The notes below the pieces were generated by a model that had not been told where the DNA came from, did no database searches, and saw nothing but the letters and a program-made list of their open reading frames with translations. A DNA stretch of 64,000 bases from Mya arenaria (lineage: Eukaryota > Mollusca > Bivalvia > Myida > Myidae), in the NCBI RefSeq assembly GCF_026914265.1, contig NC_069133.1:9865937-9929936 (forward strand). Direction: 5' to 3'. This document shows positions 35,310 to 49,327 of the stretch, one piece after another. A program made the translations under genes and the position numbers. Position 1 is the first letter of the stretch. The number at the start of each line of letters is the position of its first letter.

Positions 35310-38300
35310 TGCAGAAACCATTTCCTAACCTCGGGTTATTGGTGCAGTAACATTAGCCTTAACTAGGGTTAAGGGTGAAGAAATTATTTAATAAAACCCG
35401 GATTGTTGCAGCAGTAACCATTGCATTAACTCGGGTTGTGGGTGCAGTAAATATTGCCTAACGCGGGTTAAAGGTGCAACTACTATTGCTCAACTCGGGT
35501 TGTGGCTGCATAAACCATTGCCTATAATAAGGTTGAGACTGCAGATACTATTTCCTTAACTCGGGTTGCGGGGTCAGTAACTATTGCAATTACTCGGACT
35601 TGGGGTATGGTAACTATTGCTTAAACTCGGGCTGTGGCTGCAGTAACTGTTGCCAATACTCGGGCTGTGGGTGAAGTAACTATTGCTTAAACTCGGGCTG
35701 TGGGTGTAGAAGCTATTGCCTATACTCGGGATGTGGCTGCAGTAACTGTCGCCAATACTCGGGCTGTGGGTGAAGTAACTTTTGCTTAAACTCGGGCTGT
35801 GGGTGTAGAAGCTATTGCTTATGCTGGCGCTGTGGCTGCAGTAACTGTTGCCTATACTCGGGCTGTGGCTGCAGTAACTGTTGCCAATACTCGGGCTGTG
35901 GGTGAAGTAACTATTGCTTAAACTCGGGCTGTGGCTGCAGTAGCTATTGCCTATACTCGGGATGTGGCTGCAGTAACTGTTGCCTATACTCGAGCTGTGG
36001 GTGAAGTAACTATTGCTTAAACTCGGGCTGAGGGTGTAGTAGCTATTGCCTATACTCGGGATGTGGCTGCAGTAACTGTTGCCTAGACTTTGGTTGTCGC
36101 TGCAGCAAATATTGCCTAAACGTGGCCTGTGACTGCAGATACTACTGCCTACATTCGGCATGTGGCAGCATTAACTATTGCAATTTCTCGGACTTTGGGT
36201 GAAGTAACTATTGCTTTAACTCGGATTGTGGGTTCAGTAACTATATCCTAAACTCGGAATGTGGGTGCAGTAGCGATTGCCTAAAATTAGTTTGTTGGTG
36301 CAGTCACGTTTGTTTAAACTCGATTTGTGGGCTTAGCAACTATTGTCTTAACTCAGGTTGAAGGTGCGGTATATATTGCATTAACTCAGGATGTGGGTGC
36401 GGTAAATATTGCCTAAACTCTGGTTGTGGCTGCATTAATTATTGCTTCAACTTGGGTTTTGGCTGCAGTAACTATTGCCTTAACTTGGGTTTTGGCTGTA
36501 GTAACTATTGCCTTAACTTGGGTTTTGGCTGTAGTAACTATTACCTTAACTCGAGTTGTGGGTGCATTAACTTTTTGCATCAGCTCGAATTGTGGCTGCA
36601 GTAACTATTGCTTAATCACGGGTTGTGGCGGCAGCAACTATTGCCTTAACTCGAATTGTGGCTGCCGTCACTATTGTCTGAACTTGATTGTTGCTGAAAT
36701 AACTATAACTTAAACTCAGCTTGTGGGTGCAGTAACTTTTCCTTCAGCTTGAATTATGGCTACAATTACTATTGCCTATACTCGGATTTGGGTTGCAATA
36801 CCTTTACCTTAATTAGGATTGTGGATGCATAAGCAGTTGCCTAAACTCGGTTTATTGGTGTGAAACGTTTGTTTAAACTCGAATTTTAGGTTTAGTAGCT
36901 AGTGTTTGAACTTAGGTTGAAAGTGTGGTAAATATTGCCTAAACTCGGATTGTGGCTGCAGTTACTATTGCTTCACCAGATGTAATAACTTCTGCCTAAA
37001 TTCGTGCCGTGGCGGCAGTAACATTTAAATTAACTTGGGCTGTGGGTGAAGTATTTATTGCCTGTACACGGGTTGTGGTTGTAGTAACTTTTGACTAAAC
37101 CCGGGTTGTGGTTGCAAGATATATTGCCTATACAGTAACTTTTGCCATAACTAGGGTTGTGGGTACAGTAGCAATTGCCTAAACTCGGTTTGTTGGTGCA
37201 GTAACGTTTGTTTAAACGCGAATTTTAGGTTTAGTAGCTAGTGTTTGAACTAAGGTTGTAGGTGCGGAAACTATTGCCTTAACTCGGGTTTTGGCTGTTG
37301 TAGCTATTGTCTAAACTCGGATTGTGACTGCAGTAACAAATGTCGGATTCTGGGTGCAAAAGCAATTGCCAAAACTCTGAGTGTTGATGCAGAAGCTATT
37401 GATTAAACTCCGTGTGTTGGTGCAATAACGTTTGTTTAAACTCGTATTGTGGGTTTAGTAGCTATTGTGTTTATTCGGGTTGTGGCTGAAATAACTATTG
37501 CTTTAACTCGGGTTGTAACTGTTGTAGCTATTGCATAAACTCGGATTGTTGTGTAGTTACTATTGCTTTAACTTGCATTGTGAGTGCAGAAACATTTCTC
37601 CAAACTTGGGTTGTCGATGCAGTAACAATTGCCTAATCTCGGACTATGGATGCGGTAACTATTGCCTTAACTTTGTGGGTGCAGAAACAATTGCCTCAAC
37701 TTGGGTTGTAGCTGCAGTAATTATTGCTTTAACTCTCTTTGTTGGTGTAGTACCAATTGCTGGGGTTTAAGATATTGTTACTATTACCTAAACTCGGTTT
37801 GTGGGTGCAGATAATATTGTCTAAACTCGGGTTGTTCCTGCAGTAACTATTGTTTTAACTCGAGTTGTAGGTGTGGCAACTATTGCTTAAACTGGATATG
37901 TCGGTGCAGTAACTACTGTCTAAACTCTGGATGTGGCTGAAGTAACTATTGCATTAGCTCGGATCGTGGCTGCAGTAGCCATTGCTGAAAATTTGGTTGT
38001 TGGATCAGCTACTATAACCTTAACTCGGGTTGTGGGTGCAGATACTACTGTCTTAACTCAGGTTGAGGGTGCGGTAAAGATTACCTTAACTCGGGTAGTA
38101 GCTGTTGTATCTATTACCTTAATTCGGGTTGTGGGTGGAGGAACTATTGCCTTATCTCGGGTTGTGATTACAGTAGCTTTTGCTTTAACTCGGGCTGCGG
38201 CTGCGGTAGCTATTGCTTAAACTCGGAATATGGGTGATGTTTCTATTGCATTTACAAGGGTTAAGTCTGCAATAATTATTACCTCAACTCGAGTTATGGC

Positions 38301-38590
38301 TTCAGTAGCGATTGTTAAAACTCGTGTTGTAGGTGCCGTTACTATTGCCTAAACTCGGGTTGTAGGTGCCGTGCTACTATTGCCTCAACTCGGGTTGTGG
38401 GTTTAGTAACTATTGCCTCATCTCGTGTTGTAGGTGCCGTTACTATTGCCTGAACTCGGGTTGTGGGTGCAGTAACTTTTGCGTTCGTTTATGTTTTGGG
38501 TGCAGGTTTTATTGACTCAACTCGGTTTGTGGGTGCAGTAACAATTGCCTCAACTTGGGTTGAAACTGCAGTAAATATAACATGGCTAGT
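35310..38590 (+). repeat. 33-bp minisatellite
   Basis: About 95-100 irregular units of type AACTCGGGTTGTGGGTGCAG followed by TAACTATTGCCTT. It is strongly diverged with a better-conserved sub-block at about 35620-36080, where a 66-bp or longer period is visible. The 33-base period gives long spurious frames such as the 195-residue SPSIGNSYCSH repeat at 35574-36161. It is the same family, in opposite orientation, as the units flanking the 64-bp array at 3940-4290 and 8080-8112. Confidence 0.9.
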
Positions 38591-38599
38591 ACGATCTAC

Positions 38600-39815
38600 G
38601 GTAGCGCAACATATTAATTGAACATTAACCAAATGTTCTTAAATAAGTTAATGTATTAGTATTGTGTTGATAAGGTTACATATATGTATTTTGTTTTATT
38701 TAATTTGTATTGTAGCATGTATAATGGCCTTTTATTGAATAAAATTACGTTAGTTCGTTCGTCTTAGATCGATAGTGCTATTTGATTCTCTCTCTTTTTT
38801 AAGTATATTTTAACAATAAATCATGACATATTTATTGACTTATACATATATACATACTTTCCGTGTTTCATTTTTGGTTGTGTGTAGTATGATATAGAAC
38901 ATGTACACGAAAATTATAGTCGTATTAAAATCTATATTTGTGTATTTGCATTATTATGTATGAACCCTGAATAATCGCTAATTGTGAGGGTGTTAAGTGA
39001 GGATCTATCAGGTTTATTGAATATATCTTGTTTCAAAATACATGTTCTTTAAAACCATGTGGTATATGTCAGTATTTAACTCATGATCCGCTCTATTTAC
39101 CGTTGAAAAAACAAGGTGTATAGATATTTCACAATAAAGGAATGAATATAAACTACCACTGACAATTGGATGTAGATTTACCTTTGTGTCGGCTAGCATC
39201 TAATATGAGGTAGGTGCATTTTATTACCATAAAACTTTTATTTTTGCCGGCATTTTCCAATTAAATTTATGATATTGATAAATGTGTTCATGGTTATACA
39301 CGCCGTTAGTTTTGAAATAATGCAGATAAATGAACAGCCTTTTACGATGCAAATTTGGTTGGAAGCCTTTATTGACAAATTTAAACATTATTTTGCAAGG
39401 TTTGAATAAAAACCCTGTGCAACATTTTCTGGTGTGTTATGGAAGATCTGTTAAATTTCCATTTGCATCCATACCGAAATGCTTTTGGACTAGTTTCTGA
39501 GAGTATCGAGCTTGTACAGCTGATAGAAATAAACTCTACTGCATTGTCTTGACACTTTAAATGCATTTAAGATTATACGAAATAAAGAAAATGTGCAAGC
39601 GTTTGACTAGGGAACTAGTTCCTTATACTTTATATTTTGTTACTATCAAACAGGGTTACATTCCATAAATTGCCTTCATATGTATCAACCTAAGAAGTGC
39701 GTTTATTCTCATTTCCATTTAAGAATAGTTTGAATAAAAAAGGAACTAGTTCCCTTATTTCTCAATAGAAACAGGAATTAGGAATAAGAAAGTCACTTCG
39801 CTTATCACTATGCAC
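38600..39815. other. Upstream region of the FAD oxidoreductase
   Basis: AT-rich sequence 5' of the predicted signal-peptide exon. Two occurrences of GGAACTAGTTCCCTTAT-type sequence (39608-39625 and 39743-39758) form a spaced repeat about 135 bases apart, each a near-palindrome GGAACTAGTTCC. No TATA box or other promoter element can be claimed with confidence. Confidence 0.35.
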
Positions 39816-39819
39816 CACA

Positions 39820-42800
39820 ATGGATTCACGGTTAACATTGCTGCTTTATCTTTTTTTACTTTTAAGCAATATTACCATTATCATAATTACATATGGCACA
39901 CAAGAAATGTTGATGTAAGTTGTGTTCTTGTTTTTTTTTTAATAAATAATCATGTTTTGCTCTTTTGACTGTTTACGATAAAAAAATCAACATATAATTT
40001 GTGTTCAGATGAAAATAATATTCACCTTTTTTAATTAATAGCTACGTGGCCACATATTCCCAAGCTAAAAAAGCGCCAAAATATCGCTTATATTTTTTAT
40101 CTTACAATAAAATAGATGTTTTTTGTTTTGCATCATTCTATATTGTGTGTCTTTAATGGGCAAACCTTTGACCATCTCATATGATGTGCTAAAGTGTAGC
40201 CATACATGGGCAAGACAGTGTTCACTGTTGGGGCGATACTTACTAGACTTACTGGTAATGCAGATCCTACATGTATATATGCTGTGTATGGGTAGCCTTG
40301 CTAGCCAGTGTTGCCCTTTACCCAGGTTGTCCGGGGCACAACCGGGCGTGAACAAGGCATCAGTCATGGTTAGCAATGTTCAATGTCCGAGCGAACTGTT
40401 TTTACTGGTGCTGTATCTCGATAGCCTTTTTATAGCCAGTTTTCCCGTTACCCTAGTGGACTTGGGTGTGGGAAAGCCATCGAACATGGTTGCATGCACT
40501 TCGCCATTACCACGCGATGATGATTCTTATGCATTACAGTCTGTGACCAACGAAGTATCTCCTATTGCATTTCATCGCTTGTGCTGGCAAGTGTTACCCT
40601 AGTGAGCTGGAGTGTGACGATCAATGAACAAGACGAGAAATGGAAACGACAGGGGACATGTGCCGTGCACTACATCATCTCTGAGCGATGCATGTATTCA
40701 TATATTCAAGTATTTGGCCATTTAAGTACCTCCTATTACAGTTCAGCGCTAGCCTTCCTGGCAAGTGTTGCCTTGATGAGCTGGGGTGTGACTGGCGATG
40801 GACATGACAGGGAACATGGTAGCGTTCACAACATAATCTCGCAGCGGTGCTGCCCGAGTGATGAATGCTACCCCTCTCAGATGGACATGGCCGCCCTCAA
40901 CCATGGCATGAACGGGCACCTGCTGTTGCCAAGCTACCCCGAGTACAGTAAACAGGCACATATGTACAACACCGTTGAACAGAGGTACAGTGTTTATAAT
41001 GATCATATATATGCAACACCGTTGAACAGAACTCAACTGTCTATAATGCCCTAATATGTACAACACCGTTGAACAGAGGTCAACTGTTTATAATGTCCTT
41101 ATATGTACAACACCGTTGAACAGAGGTACAGTGTTTATAATGATCATATATATGCAACACCGTTGAACAGAGGTCAACTGTTTATAATGCCCTTATATGT
41201 ACAACACCGTTGAACAGAGGTAAACTGTTTATAATGCCATAATATGTACAACACAGTTGAACAGAGGTAAACTGTTTATAATGCCATAATATGTACAACA
41301 CCGTTGAACAGAGGTCAACTGTTTATAATGCCATAATATGTACAACACCGTTGAACAGAGGTAAACTGTTTATAATGCCCTTATATGTACAGCACCGTTG
41401 AACAGAGGTCAACTGTTTATAATGCCATAATATGTACAGCACCGTTGAACAGAGGTCAACTGTTTATAATGCCCTTATATGTACAACACCGTTGAACAGA
41501 GGTCAACTGTTTATAATGCCATAATATGTACAGCACCGTTGAACAGAGGTAAACTGTTTATAATGCCATAATATGTACAATACCGTTGAACAGAGGTCAA
41601 CTGTTTATAATGCCCTTATATGTACAATACCGTTGAACAGAGGTCAACTGTTTATAATGTCCTTATATGTACAACACCATTAAGCAGCAACCTATCGTGT
41701 ATCTAACCTGATGTTCGTGTTATACTCTCGACTAAGTTACCACCATGCCAACCATATTCCTGTTCACAGGTACCCAAATTTGATCGCCGTGGTTAAGAAC
41801 GCTGATGATATCCAGAAAGCGGTGCAGTTCGCGCGGAAATACAACTTACACGTGACAGTACGGAGCTCGGGGCATGACTATGTGGGCCGCTCCACGTGGG
41901 AGGGAAGTTTCCTCATAAGCCTGTCCGAGATGGACGAGATGGAGATAGACTTGAGCATGGAGAGGAGCCCACATGGCACGGTCAAGGTGCAGACCGGGTT
42001 ACAATGGCAGGAGATATACAAGGAGGTTAGAACCGTGCAATTTTACCATGCATTAAGTTTGATAGCTAATAGTAACAGGTAGTTTGAGTGTGGAATACGT
42101 TGGTGCTTCTCGAACCGTGCAGTTTTACCGTGCAGTAAGTTTGATAGCTAATAGTAACAGATAGTTTGAGTATGGAATACGTTAGTGGTTCTTGAACCGT
42201 GCAGTTTTACCGTGCATTAAGTTTGATAGCTAATAGAAACATGCAGTTTTACCATGCATTAAGTCTGATAATTAATAGAAACGTGTAGTGTGAGCATGGA
42301 CTATGTTTGATTGTTGTTGAATCGTGCAGTTTTACCCTGCATTAAGTTTGATAGCTAATAGGAACATGCAGTTTTACCATGCATTAAGTCTGATAATTAA
42401 TAGAAACGTGTAGTGTGAGCATGGACTATGTTTGATTGTTGTTGAATCGTGCAGTTTTACCCTGCATTTAGTTTGATAGCTTATAGAAACATGCAGTTTT
42501 ACCATGCATTCAATCTGATTGCTAATAGAAACGTGTAGTTTGAACACGTTTCAGGTTTACCATACAATACGTTTTGTGGTTATTTAATCAGCAGTTTTGT
42601 CGTGCAAAAAATCTGATAGCTTATTAAGCAGAGAAGATTTAAAGGTAGATAATTGAACAACGTAGTTTTACCATGCAAGTCGGGAGATATGTGAACGTTG
42701 CAGTTCACGGGGTGAAAGCTAAAAGGTTCTATCTTCTTATTTATTTAATGTCACTTAGAACCTTTTCGCATTCACCACTCTAGTTAAACCATGTAATAAA

Positions 42801-45800
42801 TTTTGTGGTTATTTGACTATGCAGTTTTTCCATGCAATAAGTTTTTGTGAATAATTTAACTATGCAGTTTTTTCATGCAAAATAAAATGGGAATATTTGT
42901 AAAAAACAACTTAACCATTTAAAATGTTTGGTATACAATTAAACGATGCAGAATTACCGTGCAACATGCCTTGTAGATAATTGAACCTTGCAGTTTTTAA
43001 ATGCAATAACTTAGATAACTTGCAATAATCGTAAGGAGACTCGGATCGCACGCATATGGCCGTAAACGGTAAGGAGACTTGGATCAGACACAGTTCATCG
43101 TGAACCATGAGAAGACTCGCATCACACGCAGTTGCCCGTGAACCCTAGAAGGAGACTCCGATCAAACGCAGTTTGCCATGAAGAGTACGGAGGCTCGCAT
43201 CACACGCAGTTGACTGTGAACCGTAACGAGACTCGGATCACACGCAGTTCGTCGTGAACCGTAATGAGACTCGGATCACACATAGTTGACCGTGAAACAT
43301 AACGAGACTCGGATCACACGCAATTGGTCGTGAACCGTAACAAGACTCGTATCACACACAGTTGACCGTGAAACGTAATGAGACTCAGATCACACACAGT
43401 TGACCGTGAACCGTAACGAGACTCGAATCACACGCAGTTGACAGTGAACCGTCACGTGATTTGGATCACACATAGTTGGTCGTGAACTGTAACGAGACTC
43501 GGATCACACACAGTTGACCGTGAACCGTAACGAGACGCGGATCACAGGCAGTTGACCGTGAACCGTAACGTGATTCGGATCACACGCAGTTGACCGTGAA
43601 CCGTAACGAGACTCGGATCACACACAGTTGACCGTGAACCGTAACGAGACTCGGGTCAAACACAGTTGACCGTGAACCATAACGAGACACGGATCGCACA
43701 CAGTTGACCGTGAACCATAACGAGACTCGGACTACATAAGGTTGGTCGTGAACTGTAACGAGACTCGGATCAAACACAGTTGACTGTGAACCGTAACGAG
43801 AATCAGATCGCACACAGTTGACCCTGAAAAGTAAGGAGACTCGGATCACACGGAGTTGACCGTGAACCATGAGTAAATTCGGATCACACGCAGTTGTCCG
43901 TGAACCATGAGTAAACTCGGATCACACGCAGTTGTCCGTGAATCATGAGTAAACTCGGATCACACGCAGTTGTCCGTGTGGACAACTTACCATGTGAGTT
44001 GCGCATTATCCGCCTGATATTTGGGACCCACATGAGACAGTAACAGTGGTCTTCACAGCATTATGGACTGTCAATTTGATGAATGTGTTTCAGTTGAATG
44101 CGGTCGGGCGTGTTGTGGTTGGCGGCAGCGCCCACACAGTGACCCCGGGAGGCTACACGCTGGGTGGTGGGCACAGCCCCGTGTCCCGTTCCCTTGGATA
44201 CGCCGTCGACAACCTGCTAGAGGCTCAGGTAGGGACTAAGTAGAAAGATAGTGTGAACCGAGTACCTTTTAAATAAGCTTATGATTGTACTGCGTGTCAA
44301 AGGACCGATATCATGAGCATAAAAATATGTTTACAACCTAACCTAACACATGCACGAAAACGATTTTTGTTCAGGAAATAAATACAAAACATGTATGAAA
44401 ATCGACACATAGCAGTATTCTTTAAGTAGTTATTTAATAATATTAAGTTTCCTTTTTACATAGGTGGTGCTTGCTGACGGTTCGATCGCCACTGCGACGG
44501 CGAACAGGACGGTGATAGTCACCTCGGAAGGCGATACCATGTATCACGAGAACGGAGACCTGTTCTGGGCACTTAGGGGCGGCGGTGGGGGCACATTTGG
44601 AATTGCCGTGTACTTTGTGTACCGTCTGCACCCAATGCCGTCACAGATGGTAGTTTTCAGTATGCCCGTTCCCATTGAAATGAACGTTTTTGGGATAAAC
44701 TATTTCGAAGAGGTATTAGAAGTTTGTGAGCAGCTACTGGAGAAAATGCCGTCTACATGGGGTGGCTACTGGATGCTTAACAACTTTCCGGGATCTTACG
44801 AGGACCCGGGATCCAAAACCATTTTCAATTATAAGGGATTGCTAACATTCTACTTTAACAAGTTTGCACCCTGGAATGGATCCGAGCACAAAGAATTAGA
44901 GGCCGCAGTCAACTGGGCAAGAAGCAAGTGAGTATATACAATTGTACAAGGCATTAGACACTGATGTTAATGAGCGGCGAATCTGTTCACTGGCATTTAT
45001 TTTATTTTCTAGGCAAATGCTAGGTAATACAAATTCAATTATGCGCGATCTAACAATCTGATACGATAGTCTGATAAATGATAGAATCTTGATTCTGTTT
45101 CCTGAATAGAAACGAGTTTTTGTGACAGTTTTGAGAGGTCATGCGAAAGTACCTCTGTTGGTGATCGAACCCACGAATTCATGTGTGAGAGTTGGATACC
45201 TTCACCACTAAAATTAATCTGACCCTGTTTGGGATCGAGCCCACTACCTCCTGTGTGAAAGGTGGACACCTACACCACTTAACCACTCTGACCATGTTTG
45301 GGATCGAGCTCACGACTTCCTCTTTGAGGCGTGGACACCCATACCACTAAACCACACTCACTCTGTTGAAGATCGAACCCACTACCTTCTGTATAAGAGG
45401 TGGACATAAATACCACTCAACCACTCTCACCCTGTTAGGGATCTAACCCACACCCTCCTGTATGAGGGGTGGACATAAATACCACTAAACCACACTCAAC
45501 CTGTAAGGGATCTAACCCACACACTCCTGTGTGAGGGGTGGACATAAATATCACTAAACCACTCTCACTCTGTAAGGGATCTAACCCACACCCTCCTGTG
45601 TGAGATGTGGACATAAATAGCACTAAACCACACTCACTCTGTAAGAGATCTAACCCACACCCTCCTGTGTGAGGGGTGGATATAAATATCACTAAACCAC
45701 TCTCACCCTGTAAAAATCTAACCCAAATCGTACTGTATAAGGGATGGACATAAATACCACTAAACCACTCTCACTCTGTAAGGGATCTAACCCACGCCTC

Positions 45801-48800
45801 CTGTGTGAGGGGTGGACATAAATATCACTAAACCACTCTCATCCTATAAGGGATCTAACCCACACCCTCCTGAGTAAGGGGTGGACATAAATACCACTAA
45901 ACGACTCTCACTCTGTAAGGGATCTAACCCACACCCTCCTGTGTGAGGGGTGGACATAAATATCACTAAACCACTCTCACTCTGTAAGGGATCTAACCCA
46001 CACCCTCCTGTGTGAGGGGTGGACATAAATACCAATACACCACTTTCACTCTGTAAGGGATCTAACCCACACCCTCCTGTGTGAGGGGTGGACATAAATA
46101 TCACTAAACCACTCTCACTCTGTAAGTGATCTAACCCACACCCTCCTGTGTGAGGGGTGGACATAAATATTAATAAACCACTCTCACCCTGTAAGGGATC
46201 TAACCCTCACCCTCCTGTGTGAGGGATGGACATAAATACTACTCAAACACTCACACCCTTTTGGCGATCAAACCTTTTGCCCTCTGTGTGTAAGGTGGAC
46301 ACCTTTACCACTCTAAACTTTAACCAATCCGTAAACATTATATATTTTTCTTCTGCTATTTATTTTTTTTATCATGCTGGTATCATATTCATATATTTAA
46401 ATCAGTTTACGTACAGGTATGCTACCAGAACCATACAATTATTTATCATAAATAGACAAGTCGCGAAACGCGGTGTGTACATTTACTTGAACGTATATAG
46501 CTACACGTGTGTTGAGATTATTTTTATTTTTAAAGAAAATTCACTTCATAAAAACCACTTTAGCCGTAGTATCGAATATGCCATTCTAAACAATGTACAC
46601 ATGGCTGGATGCTGCATAAGAAGTGATTTGCAACCTCTTTTTTCTGTAATGTGATCGTGACTTCGCGTGTTAATAACCATGGACTTCTAAACGTACTTTT
46701 CCAGCAAATACTTGGCCAAAAATATACTTTATCGTCATAAAGCCACCTTGCATTTGTCAATTTACATTAATTCTGTGTTTTGAAACTTTTTAATGCATCA
46801 GTCAATTGAAACCACGCCCATTCAGGTCCGGGGAATAGCGGGGACTTTGACTTTCGGTCCAGCCAAGCTCGGGTAAATTCCCCTCCCTGCAAGAACGAAC
46901 TGCTGGTAAAATCCCCGCAAAATGCTCCCGCACCCCAGGGACCATAGGTAAGGCTCATTCTCACTATGTTTGCGCGAAGACAAAACCACCGCATTCCCCC
47001 GGCACTGTGGGGCCACCTGCAAGGTAACAACACGGCCCATTTCCCCGGCTATTCCCGGTGTACTCCTGGATCTTTGGGGACGTGGTTACAGTTGACTGGT
47101 GCATAATATCATTCTCCATTGATGAACTTATTCCGGACCGACTGACCGTCGTTCCTTAATGACCAGTACGTCATAAATTTCAAATGATTTTTAACAGACA
47201 AGTACCATTCACCTTCACAAACAAGACGGATTTCTGGGACTACGAGAAGGACTCGTATGACCCGCCAATCGTGCGCGCATATATGGCGAACACCTTGTTG
47301 CAGCCGGGACAGGCCGGGGAGGACTTCCGGGCCTTCATGAGGGAGCAGCTGTTTGTGGGAGTGGCTAGAGAATTGTGGATTGCATGCACAGGGGCTCTGT
47401 TGGGAGGTAGGCTGAACGACGGTCTAAAGTGTTAAAAATACTCCTTTTCAACAAAGGTCAGAGGGACAAATTTATTTAAAGTGTTATAAAGAAAGAAAAA
47501 AAAGCTTCAAGTTTTGATATGCATAGTTATTTTTTAACTGTCATTGTAGACGATTTTTACATCATTATTGTTACATGAAGTGTAATTTTAATTAATAATT
47601 TAATTAATAAAATATAAGTCAAATGACACACCCTTCTGAAATGGCACTAATGCAATCGCAGCGCGGTAATTGTGTCAAACAATGTTGGTTGCATCCATCT
47701 TACAGGAAAAACCACGGAAGCTCCCTTAGCGAGCACACCCCTACATCCGGGATATCGGTCGACAGTGACGTCATTGTCATGTGGACTCTCCTTGGGCGAC
47801 GCCGAAAGTGGGGTCCCTCTCTTGAATCAGACCACAGATAACGATGAGCTTATCGAATACTTCCAGACGTTTGCAAAAGGAATAAGAAAGTAAGAATTTT
47901 TTACTCAACTTAGTTGGCATTTTACTTGCCTTTTCCCCGTAATATGTTTGACTGCGAGGTCGCGACCTATTGTCGCTATAACAGTTTTATTTTTTTAATT
48001 TCTAATGTCCTTGTGTGCCAATGTGTTAAGTAGATGTTACACTTCTTGAACGAGAAGTGTCCGCATAAGATTCAGATTACCTTTAATGGTACTTTATACC
48101 TGTCGTTACACTCGAATTTAATTCTAATGAAAACGTTTGAAAATTTATATCGTAGAAATAACATATACACATTACATTCAGATCTTCTTCCATCCTACAA
48201 GATCAATTTATATATGTTGGGTTGCCAAACAAGACATGTACTTTTATGTGTATGTAAGATTCATTTACATGGTCAAGTTACAGTTGAGTCTAAAAGCCGT
48301 TTGCAACTGATCACTTAAAGCTTATACTTGCAGCTCGCATAAATCACTCGCCAGCAAATTACATCCATAAATCACTCGCTGACGAATATCACACACATAA
48401 ATCACTTGCTGAGAAATATCACACACATAAATCACTCACCGACAAAATCACACACATAAATCACTCGCTGACAAATATATCATCCATAAATCACTCGCTG
48501 ACGAATATCACACACATAAATCACTTGCTGACAAATATCACACACATAAATCACTCACCGACAAAATCACACACATAAATTACTCGCTGAAAAATATCAC
48601 ATCCATTAATCACTCGCTGACGAATATCACACACATAAATCACTCGCTGACAAATATCACACACATAAATCACTCACCGACAAAATCACACACATAAATC
48701 ACTTGCTGGCAAAAATCACATCCATAAATCACTCGCTGACGAATATCACACACATAAATCACTCGCCGACAAAATCACACACATAAATCACTCGCTGACA

Positions 48801-49289
48801 AATACCACACACATTAATCACTCGCGTGAATAACACTCATAAATCACTCGCAAAAGTCACACACATGAGTAACTCGCATAAATAACTCGCATAAATCACT
48901 TGCATACATCACTCGCATAAATCACACACATAAATAACTCGCATACATCACTCGCATAAATCACACACAGAAATCACTCACATAAATCACAAACAGTAAT
49001 CACTCGCGTGAATCACATGCATTAATCATACACATAAATCACAAGCATAAATCACTTGTATTTAACAAACACATAAATCAAAGGCGTGATTATAACTCGC
49101 ATAAATCACTCGCATACATCACTCGCATAAATCGCACACATAAATCACTTGCATAGATAACACACATAAATCAATCGCTTAAATCACTCGCATACAAATA
49201 ATTTGCATAAATATCACATAAACATTACTCGCATAAATTACACACACACACACACACACGCACGCACGCACACATGCACGTACGCACGT

Positions 49290-49327
<38 letters not shown>

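Noticed and set aside
35574-36161. 195-residue SPSIGNSYCSH repeat protein, resembling a silk or shell-matrix protein
   Set aside because: Eleven-residue period equals the 33-bp satellite period; the rest of the same array is full of stops and there is no start context, signal peptide or splice support.
40123-41054. 159- and 157-residue frames as full genes
   Set aside because: They run through diverged internal repeats; only the last part (from DECYPSQ, 40859-40984) matches the oxidoreductase family and is used as exon 2.
45435-46164. Cys-rich MSTPHTGGCGLDPLQSE repeat protein
   Set aside because: Produced by the tRNA-like array in intron 5, antisense to the gene.
46767-47040. 88- and 72-residue minus-strand frames
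   Set aside because: They lie within the 310-bp MITE and overlap each other in different frames.
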